Counted from the stretch's first letter, positions 1 to 6,746 are shown. The stretch is DNA of 8,508 nucleotides from an uncultured Lachnospiraceae bacterium (GCA_947631075.1 CANRJU010000097.1:1-8508), one strand, 5' to 3'. Program-made: numbers and translations. The notes: a model not told the origin generated them from the sequence alone.

Positions 1-320
1 CATCCTGCCACAGCGCCGCCCATTTCAATGAAAAATTTGCCCACTTCATAAAACACGCCGCCCGAGGTGCTGGACAGTCTGACCTCATCATCCCGGCTCC
101 ATACACTGTAAACTTCTGGCCGCGCCATTTCCGGCACTCTCTCCGGATTCAAGGACGGGCACGATCTTGTGCAGAGCCCGCACTGGTTGCATTTCGAAAC
201 ATCCGTTTTAGGATACCAGAACCCTTTTTCATCTGTCTCAAAACGAATTGCATGCTGCGGACATATATCCGCGCACATTTTACAGCCCGTACATTCTGTC
301 TTACTAATCGTATCAATCAT
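1..320 (-). CDS. Coenzyme F420 hydrogenase/dehydrogenase beta-subunit family protein, N-terminal part (cut by window edge)
   Basis: Only the first 106 codons are present; the gene runs off the left edge. The product begins MIDTISKTECTGCKMC and carries two CxxCxxCxxxCP ferredoxin motifs (Cys 10/13/16/20 and Cys 44/47/50/54), each expected to bind a [4Fe-4S] cluster. They are followed by EVYSVWSRDDEVRLSSTSGG at 69-88, the conserved start of the FrhB/FdhB-type flavin domain. In this family the protein is a cytoplasmic iron-sulfur flavoprotein that passes electrons to or from a partner. Versions found in surface-polysaccharide clusters often sit near pyruvyl transferases, and their exact reaction is unsettled. 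The ATG at 320 has AGGAG at 328-332 with 7-base spacing. That site lies just before the stop of the upstream SDR, so the two genes are 13 bases apart and probably translated together. Family assignment is firm; the substrate is unknown. Confidence 0.88.
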   Translation of the reverse strand, partial: MIDTISKTECTGCKMCADICPQHAIRFETDEKGFWYPKTDVSKCNQCGLCTRSCPSLNPERVPEMARPEVYSVWSRDDEVRLSSTSGGVFYEVGKFFIEMGGAVAG

Positions 321-333
321 TTTTACTCTCCTC

Positions 334-1194
334 TCATCCGACTGAATTCTCTGCCAGAGATCCCCCATTGTCACAGGCGATTGTCTGGCCGTTGACACAG
401 ACAGAACGGTCGCTCAACAGAAACAATACAACCTCCGCGACCTCTTCCGCCCGGAAGACCCTGTTGTGTTTTACCCCGTCATCATACAAGTTTCCTTCTG
501 GATCATATCTGCTGCTCCATCCCGTTATATTCGACAAGGTAACATCCGGCGCAACTGCATTGCAGCGAATTCCGCGCCCATAATACTGTTTGGCAATTCC
601 CTCCGTAAAAGCCACGACTGCCTTTTTCCCCAATCCGTATGGAGATGTCAGTCCTACCAGCCCGCTGTTGGACGCCACGTTTACAATCGTTCCCCTGACA
701 TCATTCTTCAGACAATATCTGATGTATGCCTGCGTCAGAAAATACAGTCCCCGGAGATTTGTGTCAAGCACGTCATTATACAGGTCATACTTGCACTCCG
801 GGAACGCAGAAGACACCGGGGAAATCCCTGCATTATTTACCAGGCAGTCCACCTGCCGGAATCTTCCCAAAAGTTTTTCATATGTTTCCTCTTTGACATC
901 ACGGATATCGCACACATAATATGCAGCTTTTTTGCCAAGCACTTCCGTACATTTTTTCAGCTTTTCCTCATTTCTCCCTGTAATAAGCACACTTGCCCCA
1001 CATTCGATACACCGCTTTGCAATGGCAAATCCTATCCCGCTGCTGCCGCCGGTAACAATCACATTCCTGTCATCCAGCAGCTCCTTGTCATTTATCATGC
1101 CTACGCTTACATAAGTCACGCCACCCCTGCGGAATCCTCCATGTCGTATATACCGATACATATTTTTCATATATCTTTTTATTTTCCCAAACAT
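334..1194 (-). CDS. SDR family NAD(P)-dependent oxidoreductase (second of a tandem pair)
   Basis: A 286-residue classical short-chain dehydrogenase/reductase. Counted from the ATG at 1194, the cofactor motif TGGSSGIG is at 48-55, Asp96 follows beta-4, NNAG is at 120-123, and the active-site set is Asn146, Ser175, Tyr186 and Lys190 (YGLGK). All catalytic residues are present, so it should be an active NAD(P)-dependent ketone/alcohol oxidoreductase. Classical SDRs usually start about 5-10 residues before TGxxxGxG. This one has about 40 extra residues beginning MFGKIKRYMKNMYRY, rich in Lys, Arg and Tyr. The neighbouring SDR has a matching extension, which may be a membrane-associating segment. 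AGGAG at 1203-1207 lies 8 bases from the ATG; a GTG at 1197 is also possible but aligns less well with the paralogue. It sits 35 bases after the first SDR. A sugar or lipid-linked sugar substrate is likely from context but not shown. Confidence 0.9.
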   Translation of the reverse strand: MFGKIKRYMKNMYRYIRHGGFRRGGVTYVSVGMINDKELLDDRNVIVTGGSSGIGFAIAKRCIECGASVLITGRNEEKLKKCTEVLGKKAAYYVCDIRDVKEETYEKLLGRFRQVDCLVNNAGISPVSSAFPECKYDLYNDVLDTNLRGLYFLTQAYIRYCLKNDVRGTIVNVASNSGLVGLTSPYGLGKKAVVAFTEGIAKQYYGRGIRCNAVAPDVTLSNITGWSSRYDPEGNLYDDGVKHNRVFRAEEVAEVVLFLLSDRSVCVNGQTIACDNGGSLAENSVG

Positions 1195-1229
1195 CACAAT
1201 TACTCCTTTCTGATGTCAGGGAAAATCCG

Positions 1230-2050
1230 TCAAAGAAGCGCATGTCCACCGTCGCTGGCAATAATCTGTCCATTAATACAGCATGCCAAATCACTGGCAA
1301 GAAACAAGGCTAGCTCTGCTACTTCGTCCGGCAGAAACGCCCTCTCATTTCTAACATCCGCAGTGTACATATTTCCATCGACTGTGAACTGTCTCGGGAA
1401 CTCGTCAATATCACTCACTGTAACCCCGGGACAAATACAATTGCACCGCAGCCCATCTTTGATATACTTTCTGGCAATTCCTTTTGTAAAATGAATCATC
1501 GCCGCCTTCGCAAGACTATACGGAACCGGATCAGAAATCATGCCGCCATTAGAAGATATGTTCAGCACAACTCCCTGCCGTTCTTTTTCCATCCACTTCT
1601 CTGCAAAGGCCTGCGTCATAAAGAACGCCCCTCCAAGATTCACCTTATATGTTTCTTCAAATTCTTCCGGCCGATAGCTCAAGAAATCCCGATAGGATCC
1701 TATACCAGCATTATTTACCAGAATATCTATTTTCCCCTGCATCAAATCAAATTCTTTATTTACATTTTCCTTTATATTTTCCAGATCAGATACATCATGG
1801 CAGAAACATATACAATTGCTTCCCAGTTCTGCCCTTACTTTCTCAAGTCTGGAAAGAGTCCGGCCGACAAGAATCACTTTTGCACCTTCCTCAACGAACC
1901 TTCTGGCAATGGCAGCGCCTAGACTTCCACCCCCCCGGTTATCAGCGCGCTCTTTCCTTCCAATAAATGTCCTTTTTCCACGGCTTTCACATTTACATAA
2001 ATTGGTCCATGCAAAAAACGTTTTATCTTCTTCTTTATTTTTCTAAACAT
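1230..2050 (-). pseudogene. SDR family oxidoreductase (first of the pair), reading frame broken at a G7 run
   Basis: From the ATG at 2050 the frame encodes MFRKIKKKIKRFLHG and on to SALITGG, then reaches the G7 run at 1936-1930 and ends at a TAG a few codons later. Adding one G gives TGGGGSLGAAIARRF and joins exactly to the remaining frame, which ends at TGA 1230. The restored protein has 273 residues, with the glycine motif at 38-45, NNAG 113-116, Asn138, Ser167, Tyr178 and Lys182 (YSLAK). Everything outside the run is intact and conserved, so the break is recent, an error in the assembly, or a reversible on/off switch. AGAGGG at 2059-2064 is 8 bases before the ATG, 31 bases after the preceding glycosyltransferase stop. 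A GTG at 1877 could start the downstream frame, but that product would lack the nucleotide-binding glycines. It is clearly homologous to the next gene, e.g. the shared RCN, NGQ and EVAE blocks near the C-terminus. Confidence 0.88.
1930..1936 (-). repeat. G7 homopolymer tract at the frame break of the first SDR
   Basis: Seven consecutive C on the plus strand (G on the coding strand) lie within the codons for the Rossmann glycine motif. Eight G would keep the frame and encode TGGGGSLG; seven G put the ribosome onto a TAG within about 12 bases. Runs of this kind are prone to slippage in replication and to miscounting in sequencing. Confidence 0.95.
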
Positions 2051-2081
2051 TTCTCTTACCCTCTTTCACTTTTTATGACTT

Positions 2082-2876
2082 CTATTCCGGCTGATAGACG
2101 CCAAATAAATTTTTTATCAGAATCTTCATCAGTTCGATGTTCCCTTTGAAAAAGCTGATTTTTGTCGGTGTTTTTTCTTTTTTCGGATAAGCGCGCGTAA
2201 CTGGAATTTCACATGTCCGGTATCCCAATTGCGCAGCGCGTACAGACAGATACGCGAGAAGCTCATATGTCATAAAAATATCCCTCAGCGGCTGCACCCG
2301 CTCATCGGTCAGATATTCCGCCGAATACGCCCTGTATGCATTGGTCGTATCAGTAAACTTCCGGCGCGCAGCCAGAGAAATGAGCGGCGCATGGATCAGC
2401 CGAACCGAAAGCAGCCTAAGCAGCGGCGTATGAATGGCCCTTCCGCCTTTGATGAATCTGGAGCCCTGCACAAAACCATATCCTTCTTTCAGTTGTTCGA
2501 TAAAACGCGGGACATCTTCAATGCTGTCTTTGTTATTGCCGTCAATCGTTATAATTCCTTTATAGCCGCGCCGCAGCGCCCACCATATCCCCATCCGCAG
2601 CTGAGCGCCCTGCTTTCCCTCATCCTGCTTGACTAACAGGGTATTTACGTTCAGTTTCCGCAGACGGCTTTCTTCCGTGCAGCCATCTGTTGAGCCACCA
2701 TCACAGATAATTATGTCTGCATATTTGCATATATGGTAGTGATACGCACGCTTTAGTTCCTTCACAATCCGTTCCCCTTCATTGATAATCGGAATTAAAA
2801 CCGCATATTCACTTGTTTTTTCCCGGTATTTCGCGCACAAGAATCTTGGCACGCCCGGCTGTTTTTCATAAACCAT
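2082..2876 (-). CDS. Glycosyltransferase family 2 (soluble, DPM1-like)
   Basis: A 264-residue GT-A fold enzyme without obvious membrane helices. Counted from ATG 2876 it shows the nucleotide-binding opening VLIPIINEGERI at 26-37 and CDGGSTDG at 58-65. The metal-site region IDGNNKDSIED is at 111-121, where DGN stands in place of the usual DxD. The DPM1-type block QGSRFIKGG is at 137-145 and DTTNAYRAYS at 176-185. It should transfer a sugar from a nucleotide donor to a lipid phosphate or growing glycan at the inner face of the membrane; donor and acceptor cannot be told. The ATG at 2876 is chosen because AGGGAG at 2884-2889 lies 7 bases upstream. A TTG at 2900 would add 8 residues but has only a weak AGGA close by. 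The gene follows the TIM-barrel gene after 61 bases and precedes the broken SDR by 31. Confidence 0.88.
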   Translation of the reverse strand: MVYEKQPGVPRFLCAKYREKTSEYAVLIPIINEGERIVKELKRAYHYHICKYADIIICDGGSTDGCTEESRLRKLNVNTLLVKQDEGKQGAQLRMGIWWALRRGYKGIITIDGNNKDSIEDVPRFIEQLKEGYGFVQGSRFIKGGRAIHTPLLRLLSVRLIHAPLISLAARRKFTDTTNAYRAYSAEYLTDERVQPLRDIFMTYELLAYLSVRAAQLGYRTCEIPVTRAYPKKEKTPTKISFFKGNIELMKILIKNLFGVYQPE

Positions 2877-2883
2877 AACTTTG

Positions 2884-2889
2884 CTCCCT
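2884..2889 (-). promoter_or_regulatory. Ribosome binding site deciding the GT2 start at 2876
   Basis: AGGGAG on the coding strand, 7 bases before ATG 2876. It favours this ATG over the longer TTG start at 2900. Confidence 0.6.
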
Positions 2890-2937
2890 GCTGCTTTCAA
2901 AATCCTATTCTCGATTTGGTCACATCACGCAAAAATA

Positions 2938-3732
2938 TTATCCATTGCAGATTTCTGCTAAATACCGCATACTTTCTTCCACTGCAGATAATTCTTTCAG
3001 ATTTCCCATCTCAATGGAAACAAATCCATGATAGGACTCCCGTTTTAATAGACCCAGCAGTTGATGATGCAATTTTCTCTTTTGAATCAGGCCAAGGCCC
3101 GGTTCGCTGATATGGACATGACTGATCCATGCAATTCTGTCTTTCAATACATTTACCGTTTCTTCATTACAGATCATTGTTCCCACATCCAGATTCAGCC
3201 GGAACCCTTTAGAATCCACCTCAGCAATCAGCTCTAAAGCCGATTTGGTATCATTGATATAATTCGTCTGATAAACAGGCGGATTGGCCTCCAGGCCGAT
3301 TACGGTTTTATGCTCTGCCGCATAATCGCCTAATTCCTGAAAAAAGGCAACAGCACCCTGCACAGCACTTCCATTCAGAATACTGCGGTTCTTCGGACAT
3401 CCGAATACGAGATTTTTGCATCCGATGGCTTCTGCAAAATCAATCGCTTTTTTAGTGTACCAGAGCAGAAAGTCTCGCTCCTCCTTTGTTCCGAAAAGCT
3501 TCTCCTGTCTGCCATACCAGATGGACTGCATAGAAGGAATACACAGTCCATGCTGTTTTTGTAAATTGCTGCTCCACTTCCTTGCTTCTTCCAGCCGTTC
3601 ATATGGCTGTTCCGGAAAGATTCTTGTCGGAGCAATTTCCAGACCCGAAAAACCATATATTTTCATTTTTTCATACATTTCGCCATCCAATCGGGAGTCC
3701 CATGCGATATTTGATATGGAAAGTTTCATCAT
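2938..3732 (-). CDS. TIM-barrel sugar isomerase/epimerase (AP endonuclease family 2, tagatose-3-epimerase/IolE-like)
   Basis: A 264-residue protein of the xylose-isomerase-like TIM-barrel superfamily, a usual length for it. The four metal ligands are in place with the spacing seen in D-tagatose 3-epimerases: Glu148 (in GLEANPP), Asp182 (NLDVGT), His207 (HVHISEP) and Glu241 (SIEMG). Such enzymes bind Mn or a similar divalent metal and move a proton next to a keto group, epimerising ketoses or isomerising/dehydrating keto-inositols. In this operon it probably reshapes a keto-sugar intermediate made by one of the dehydrogenases; the substrate is an inference. The start ATG overlaps the upstream stop as ATGA, a classic coupling arrangement. 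A second ATG directly follows at 3729 and is 8 bases from AGGAG (3738-3742), so the true start may be one residue later. Confidence 0.9.
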   Translation of the reverse strand: MMKLSISNIAWDSRLDGEMYEKMKIYGFSGLEIAPTRIFPEQPYERLEEARKWSSNLQKQHGLCIPSMQSIWYGRQEKLFGTKEERDFLLWYTKKAIDFAEAIGCKNLVFGCPKNRSILNGSAVQGAVAFFQELGDYAAEHKTVIGLEANPPVYQTNYINDTKSALELIAEVDSKGFRLNLDVGTMICNEETVNVLKDRIAWISHVHISEPGLGLIQKRKLHHQLLGLLKRESYHGFVSIEMGNLKELSAVEESMRYLAEICNG

Positions 3733-4655
3733 TTAATCTCCTGTCCTTTTACAAATTCCGCTATATCATTCAGCACATCTTCTTTCCTGCAGATATAACC
3801 GCCCTTTCCTCCAAAAATTTCCGCATACATTGTCCGATAATCATAATCCGCCGGAATCTGTTCCAGCTCATTCACAAACTGTTTTCCCGTAAGAAAGCAA
3901 TAAATTTCTCCTGCAGATACCGGTTCCACTGCCGGATGCCAGAGTCTTAAACCATTCTTCAACGCGGTCTGTATATCCGCCCAGAGCCTGTGCAGTGAAT
4001 AAAACTGATACCGACTTCTGCTGTCTGTAAAATTCAGAGCAGAAAATCCGGTTCTTTTAAATTTATCCCTTAACACCGTTTCCTCCTGCACCGACAGAAA
4101 CCTCACTTTATAAAATCCATTTTCCTGTTGGTCGTAATAATCTTCCAATTCCGGATCTGCCTGTTTTAATTCCATAAACTTCTGTGCTGTCAGCATAAAC
4201 GGAATCACATGAATATAATCATAAATAAAATTCTTCTTAATATTTTTTCCGAACAATCCCGGCAAGCGGATAATCAAAGCGTCCGGATAATGAGACCGAA
4301 CCCACTGTTCCAGGCAGTAGCGGTTATATCCGTATGGATGCAGGCCATCCGTATCAATTTCTGCAGCCTCATCCACACCCTTCGGCTTTTTTAAAACGTC
4401 AACCGTAGAAATCAATACCAGCTTTTCCGCCTGTATCCTCCTAATATTTTCTTCCGCTTCATAGATAAGTTCCATATCCTTTGCAGGCTCGTGGTTCGCC
4501 AGATATTTTTCTGCGCGCACTCCTGCATAAACCAACAAATCAGGTTTTGTTCCGTAGGCTTTCTGAATATCGAAAGAATGATACGCAGCATCAAACCGCC
4601 CCGATTCATACAGATTGCTTCCCACAAATCCCGTACAGCCAACTAATGCATTCAT
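3729..4655 (-). CDS. NAD(P)-dependent epimerase/dehydratase-like protein (extended SDR) with YxxxR
   Basis: A 308-residue protein with an N-terminal Rossmann motif GCTGFVGS at 6-13 and the extended-SDR landmarks VYAGVRAEK at 42-50, LISTVDV at 81-87 and HPYGYNRYCLE at 106-116. The active site would be Ser83/Thr84 and Tyr108, but the usual lysine of YxxxK is Arg112. The position of Glu116 four residues later fits the normal pattern, so this is a substitution and not a misalignment. RLPGLFG at 130-136 matches the substrate-domain entry. The family interconverts or dehydrates nucleotide sugars; some YxxxR members in polysaccharide clusters are annotated only as NAD(P)-dependent oxidoreductases. 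The C-terminal half (about 150-308) has no motif I recognise. GAGGAG at 4666-4671 overlaps the preceding stop; the 10-base spacing is long. The stop overlaps the next gene's start by 4 bases. Confidence 0.82.
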   Translation of the reverse strand: MNALVGCTGFVGSNLYESGRFDAAYHSFDIQKAYGTKPDLLVYAGVRAEKYLANHEPAKDMELIYEAEENIRRIQAEKLVLISTVDVLKKPKGVDEAAEIDTDGLHPYGYNRYCLEQWVRSHYPDALIIRLPGLFGKNIKKNFIYDYIHVIPFMLTAQKFMELKQADPELEDYYDQQENGFYKVRFLSVQEETVLRDKFKRTGFSALNFTDSRSRYQFYSLHRLWADIQTALKNGLRLWHPAVEPVSAGEIYCFLTGKQFVNELEQIPADYDYRTMYAEIFGGKGGYICRKEDVLNDIAEFVKGQEIK

Positions 4656-4670
4656 CTTTCTCTCTCTCCT

Positions 4671-5615
4671 CTACTTCGTCAGCTTTTCTATCCCTTCATA
4701 ACTGTAATGCCTTCTCTTAAATAACAGATTGACCACCAGCTGCAGATAGCGGATAATCACAGTCAGTATTCCAAACAGTCCAAAAAAGACGACGGAAAGG
4801 AATAAAATGGTCGTCGTCCACCCCGCAACCGGATGAAACAGGAAATACGCCAACAGGGAATATACCGCCATAAAAACCGTCATCAGCATCATAATAACCG
4901 TCATTGCAACTGCAAAGCGGTATCCTACTTCCGTAAATAAAATCAGCGAATCGACAGCCAGACCTGTCCTGTATTTTTTTTCTTTTTTCCCGATAATATA
5001 ATCAGAATTATCCAAAACCGCCGAATACCTCATATTCTGCATTTTTAATCCACAGTTTGCATAAACGGCTTTCCGGTAAGGAATCATCCGGTTCATGGAA
5101 CTGACGCGGTTGATCCCTCTCCTGCTGATTACACGGAAACTTTCAGTAGACATTTGACAAGAAACATCTGCAAATTTCCCAAAAATTTTATAGAATATAT
5201 TTGACGTGAATTTTTCTTTCCTATCCGGGGACGCGCTTACGATGTCATACCCCCCCGAAACAGATTTCTGATAAACATTCATGATCTCATTCCTGTCAAA
5301 ATCCAAAACGGTACGGTCAAATTCAAATACGAAATCCCCAATTGCCAGATCCACGCCAGCATTCATTGCCATTTCCATCCCATGAAATTTTCCCATATGA
5401 ACAATGGAAACACTTGCTGCCTCTGCTTTCCGGCTAGCTTCTTTTATTCTCTCGCTACTCTGGTCATCTGAAAAATCATCAACGCAGATAATTTCGGAGT
5501 GCTCAAAATTATTTTCCATGACGTCAATCACGGTCTCTAAAAACGGCACAATCCTCTGTTCAGCATTATGCACATAAATAACAGCAGATGCAAAATTCTT
5601 TTCTTTATTCTTCAT
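4671..5615 (-). CDS. Membrane-anchored family 2 glycosyltransferase (GtrB/DPM1-like layout)
   Basis: A 314-residue protein: a GT-A domain to about residue 225, then two hydrophobic helices at about 234-258 and 266-289, and a short basic tail (KRRHYSYEG). This layout matches polyprenyl-phosphate glycosyltransferases such as GtrB, which load a sugar on undecaprenyl phosphate at the cytoplasmic face. The nucleotide site shows ICVDDFSDD at 43-51. The expected DxD position reads EFDRTVLDFD (98-107), so the second Asp is replaced by Thr. The ATG at 5615 is chosen because GAGGTG (5623-5628) is 7 bases upstream; a longer frame from ATG 5639 has no clear ribosome site. It overlaps the FAD gene by 11 bases, suggesting coupled translation. 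A G7 run at 5250-5256 lies in frame here. Its product is the natural donor for the GT-C enzyme at 8425-6809. Confidence 0.85.
   Translation of the reverse strand: MKNKEKNFASAVIYVHNAEQRIVPFLETVIDVMENNFEHSEIICVDDFSDDQSSERIKEASRKAEAASVSIVHMGKFHGMEMAMNAGVDLAIGDFVFEFDRTVLDFDRNEIMNVYQKSVSGGYDIVSASPDRKEKFTSNIFYKIFGKFADVSCQMSTESFRVISRRGINRVSSMNRMIPYRKAVYANCGLKMQNMRYSAVLDNSDYIIGKKEKKYRTGLAVDSLILFTEVGYRFAVAMTVIMMLMTVFMAVYSLLAYFLFHPVAGWTTTILFLSVVFFGLFGILTVIIRYLQLVVNLLFKRRHYSYEGIEKLTK
5250..5256 (-). repeat. Second G7 tract, in frame within the membrane GT2 gene
   Basis: Seven consecutive G on the coding strand encode the Gly-Gly of SVSGGYD (about residues 121-122). The frame is open across it, unlike the other G7 run at 1930-1936. 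A gain or loss of one base here would truncate the enzyme before its membrane helices. Confidence 0.95.
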
Positions 5616-6735
5616 CGCTAAGCACCTCGTCCAAATCATAGACTGTATTTATCTTCCCTGACAATACTGCGGCGAACAACGGCTTTTTTGAAAAAATCCG
5701 GATCACTGTCGGCCTGGAATCATCAATCTCCGAACTCATTAGAATCGGTTTCATAGAATACAAAGAATGATGATAATAAAATTCAAAATCTTCTTTCAGA
5801 TATTTCCCAGCAAGATTTGCCATATACGGAAATGCCGTCTTGGGTTTTGCCGGGCAATCGTTGCAGTTGCCTAGCCGTTCCGCCGTACAGTACCCGTTAC
5901 ATTCCTTCTGGCAGTCAAATACAGGAACCTCATCATAGCTTGTCGTATGCGGGGTAAACGTAACCGATGTCAGGGAATGGAATCCTGTTTTTCCAAACGG
6001 CATAATAGAAAAAAACGGACCATCCATAATGGTAAATCCCAGATTTTTCAGATTTTCATTGACATCACACAGGATAATCTCACATAGCTCATATTTAATC
6101 TCAAAAGGTTCATATCCTGCCATTTTCAGAATCTGGTTGGTTCCCGCATAGGCCGCATCCAGAAGAAACCCGCTGCGATATTCTCCGCCTTCCTCTGTAT
6201 AAACCGCATAGGCATCCACTGATTTTTCGATTCTCTGAATGTGCGCTCCATAGCGGATAACGGTATGCGGATATTTCGAAAGCTCTTTCATCAGATAATC
6301 CTTTAGGATCATTGCGTCATATGTATATTCCCTTGTCAAAAAAGCACCGTCACACATCCCTTTCTTAAAATACCGCCCCGGATGCAGTTCCTCACAGGGT
6401 ATCTGTGCCGCCCTGCAGAATTCTTTAAACTGTATTCTGTCCGACCATGAATACTTATCAGAAGTTGCATAAATCTGTTCAAATTCCTGATTAATGCAAA
6501 ACCCATAGTCTTTGCAAAATCTTTCGAAATATCCCGCAGATTTCATTGCCGTTGAAATGGATCTGGGATAATGATATCCCTGATGCACCCTTGCCTGATT
6601 GATATAGGTTGCCCTCTGAAAAGGCGCAGGATCACATTCCAGAACCAGGACTCTCTGCCCCTTCCTAGAACAGAACAAAGCAGAGTATATACCATAAAGC
6701 CCCGCACCAATGATAATTTTATCGTAATATTCCAT
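5605..6735 (-). CDS. FAD-dependent oxidoreductase (DAO/LhgO-like fold) with a cysteine cluster
   Basis: A 376-residue flavoprotein. The FAD dinucleotide motif IIIGAGLYG is at 7-15 and the strand-2 acidic end VLECD at 31-35. QARVHQGYHYPRS at 47-59 is the conserved flavin-contact block of the LhgO-like/DAO group, and a second FAD-side segment LLDAAYAGTN is at 191-200. These enzymes oxidise a C-OH or C-NH bond; here a sugar or lipid-linked sugar is plausible from context only. Residues 275-294 hold five cysteines (C275, C279, C283, C291, C294, spacing C-x3-C-x3-C-x7-C-x2-C), which looks like a metal or iron-sulfur site. There is no signal peptide. The start at 6735 is chosen because FAD motifs begin immediately after it and GGGGGA (6741-6746) precedes it; a longer frame from 6852 would overlap the upstream gene and add non-conserved sequence. 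Confidence 0.87.
   Translation of the reverse strand: MEYYDKIIIGAGLYGIYSALFCSRKGQRVLVLECDPAPFQRATYINQARVHQGYHYPRSISTAMKSAGYFERFCKDYGFCINQEFEQIYATSDKYSWSDRIQFKEFCRAAQIPCEELHPGRYFKKGMCDGAFLTREYTYDAMILKDYLMKELSKYPHTVIRYGAHIQRIEKSVDAYAVYTEEGGEYRSGFLLDAAYAGTNQILKMAGYEPFEIKYELCEIILCDVNENLKNLGFTIMDGPFFSIMPFGKTGFHSLTSVTFTPHTTSYDEVPVFDCQKECNGYCTAERLGNCNDCPAKPKTAFPYMANLAGKYLKEDFEFYYHHSLYSMKPILMSSEIDDSRPTVIRIFSKKPLFAAVLSGKINTVYDLDEVLSDEE
5623..5628 (-). promoter_or_regulatory. Ribosome binding site deciding the membrane GT2 start at 5615
   Basis: GAGGTG on the coding strand lies inside the last codons of the FAD gene, 7 bases before ATG 5615. No comparable site precedes the in-frame ATG at 5639. Confidence 0.55.
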
Positions 6736-6740
6736 GCCTT

Positions 6741-6746
6741 TCCCCC
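6741..6746 (-). promoter_or_regulatory. Ribosome binding site deciding the FAD oxidoreductase start at 6735
   Basis: GGGGGA on the coding strand, 5 bases before ATG 6735. With the placement of the FAD motif at residue 10 it supports this start over the ATG at 6852. The 73-base gap to the upstream stop holds nothing else I can support. Confidence 0.5.

Noticed and set aside
466..1494. A 342-codon open frame on the plus strand
   Set aside because: It lies antisense across two genes with clear SDR catalytic motifs, has no recognisable domain and no ribosome site that I can see, and its Ser/His/Ile/Pro-rich composition is typical of a shadow frame.
1230..1877. A shorter functional SDR starting at GTG 1877
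   Set aside because: A purine-rich stretch precedes it, but the product would lack the first beta-alpha unit and glycine motif needed to bind NAD(P).
1920..1945. Programmed -1 ribosomal frameshifting at the G7 run
   Set aside because: A -1 shift would restore the frame, but slipping GGG GGG back by one puts CGG under the P-site tRNA, so there is no clean X XXY YYZ heptamer, and I see no strong downstream stem. Run-length variation or a sequencing error is simpler.
3375..3656. A minus-strand 93-codon frame inside the TIM-barrel gene
   Set aside because: It is out of frame with a well-supported enzyme that carries all four metal ligands, and shows no motif of its own.
4974..4981. T8 run (A8 on the coding strand is interrupted by codon context) in the membrane GT2
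   Set aside because: It encodes part of a Lys-rich GKKEKKY stretch in frame. A-rich runs are common in this type of genome, so it is not singled out as a switch.
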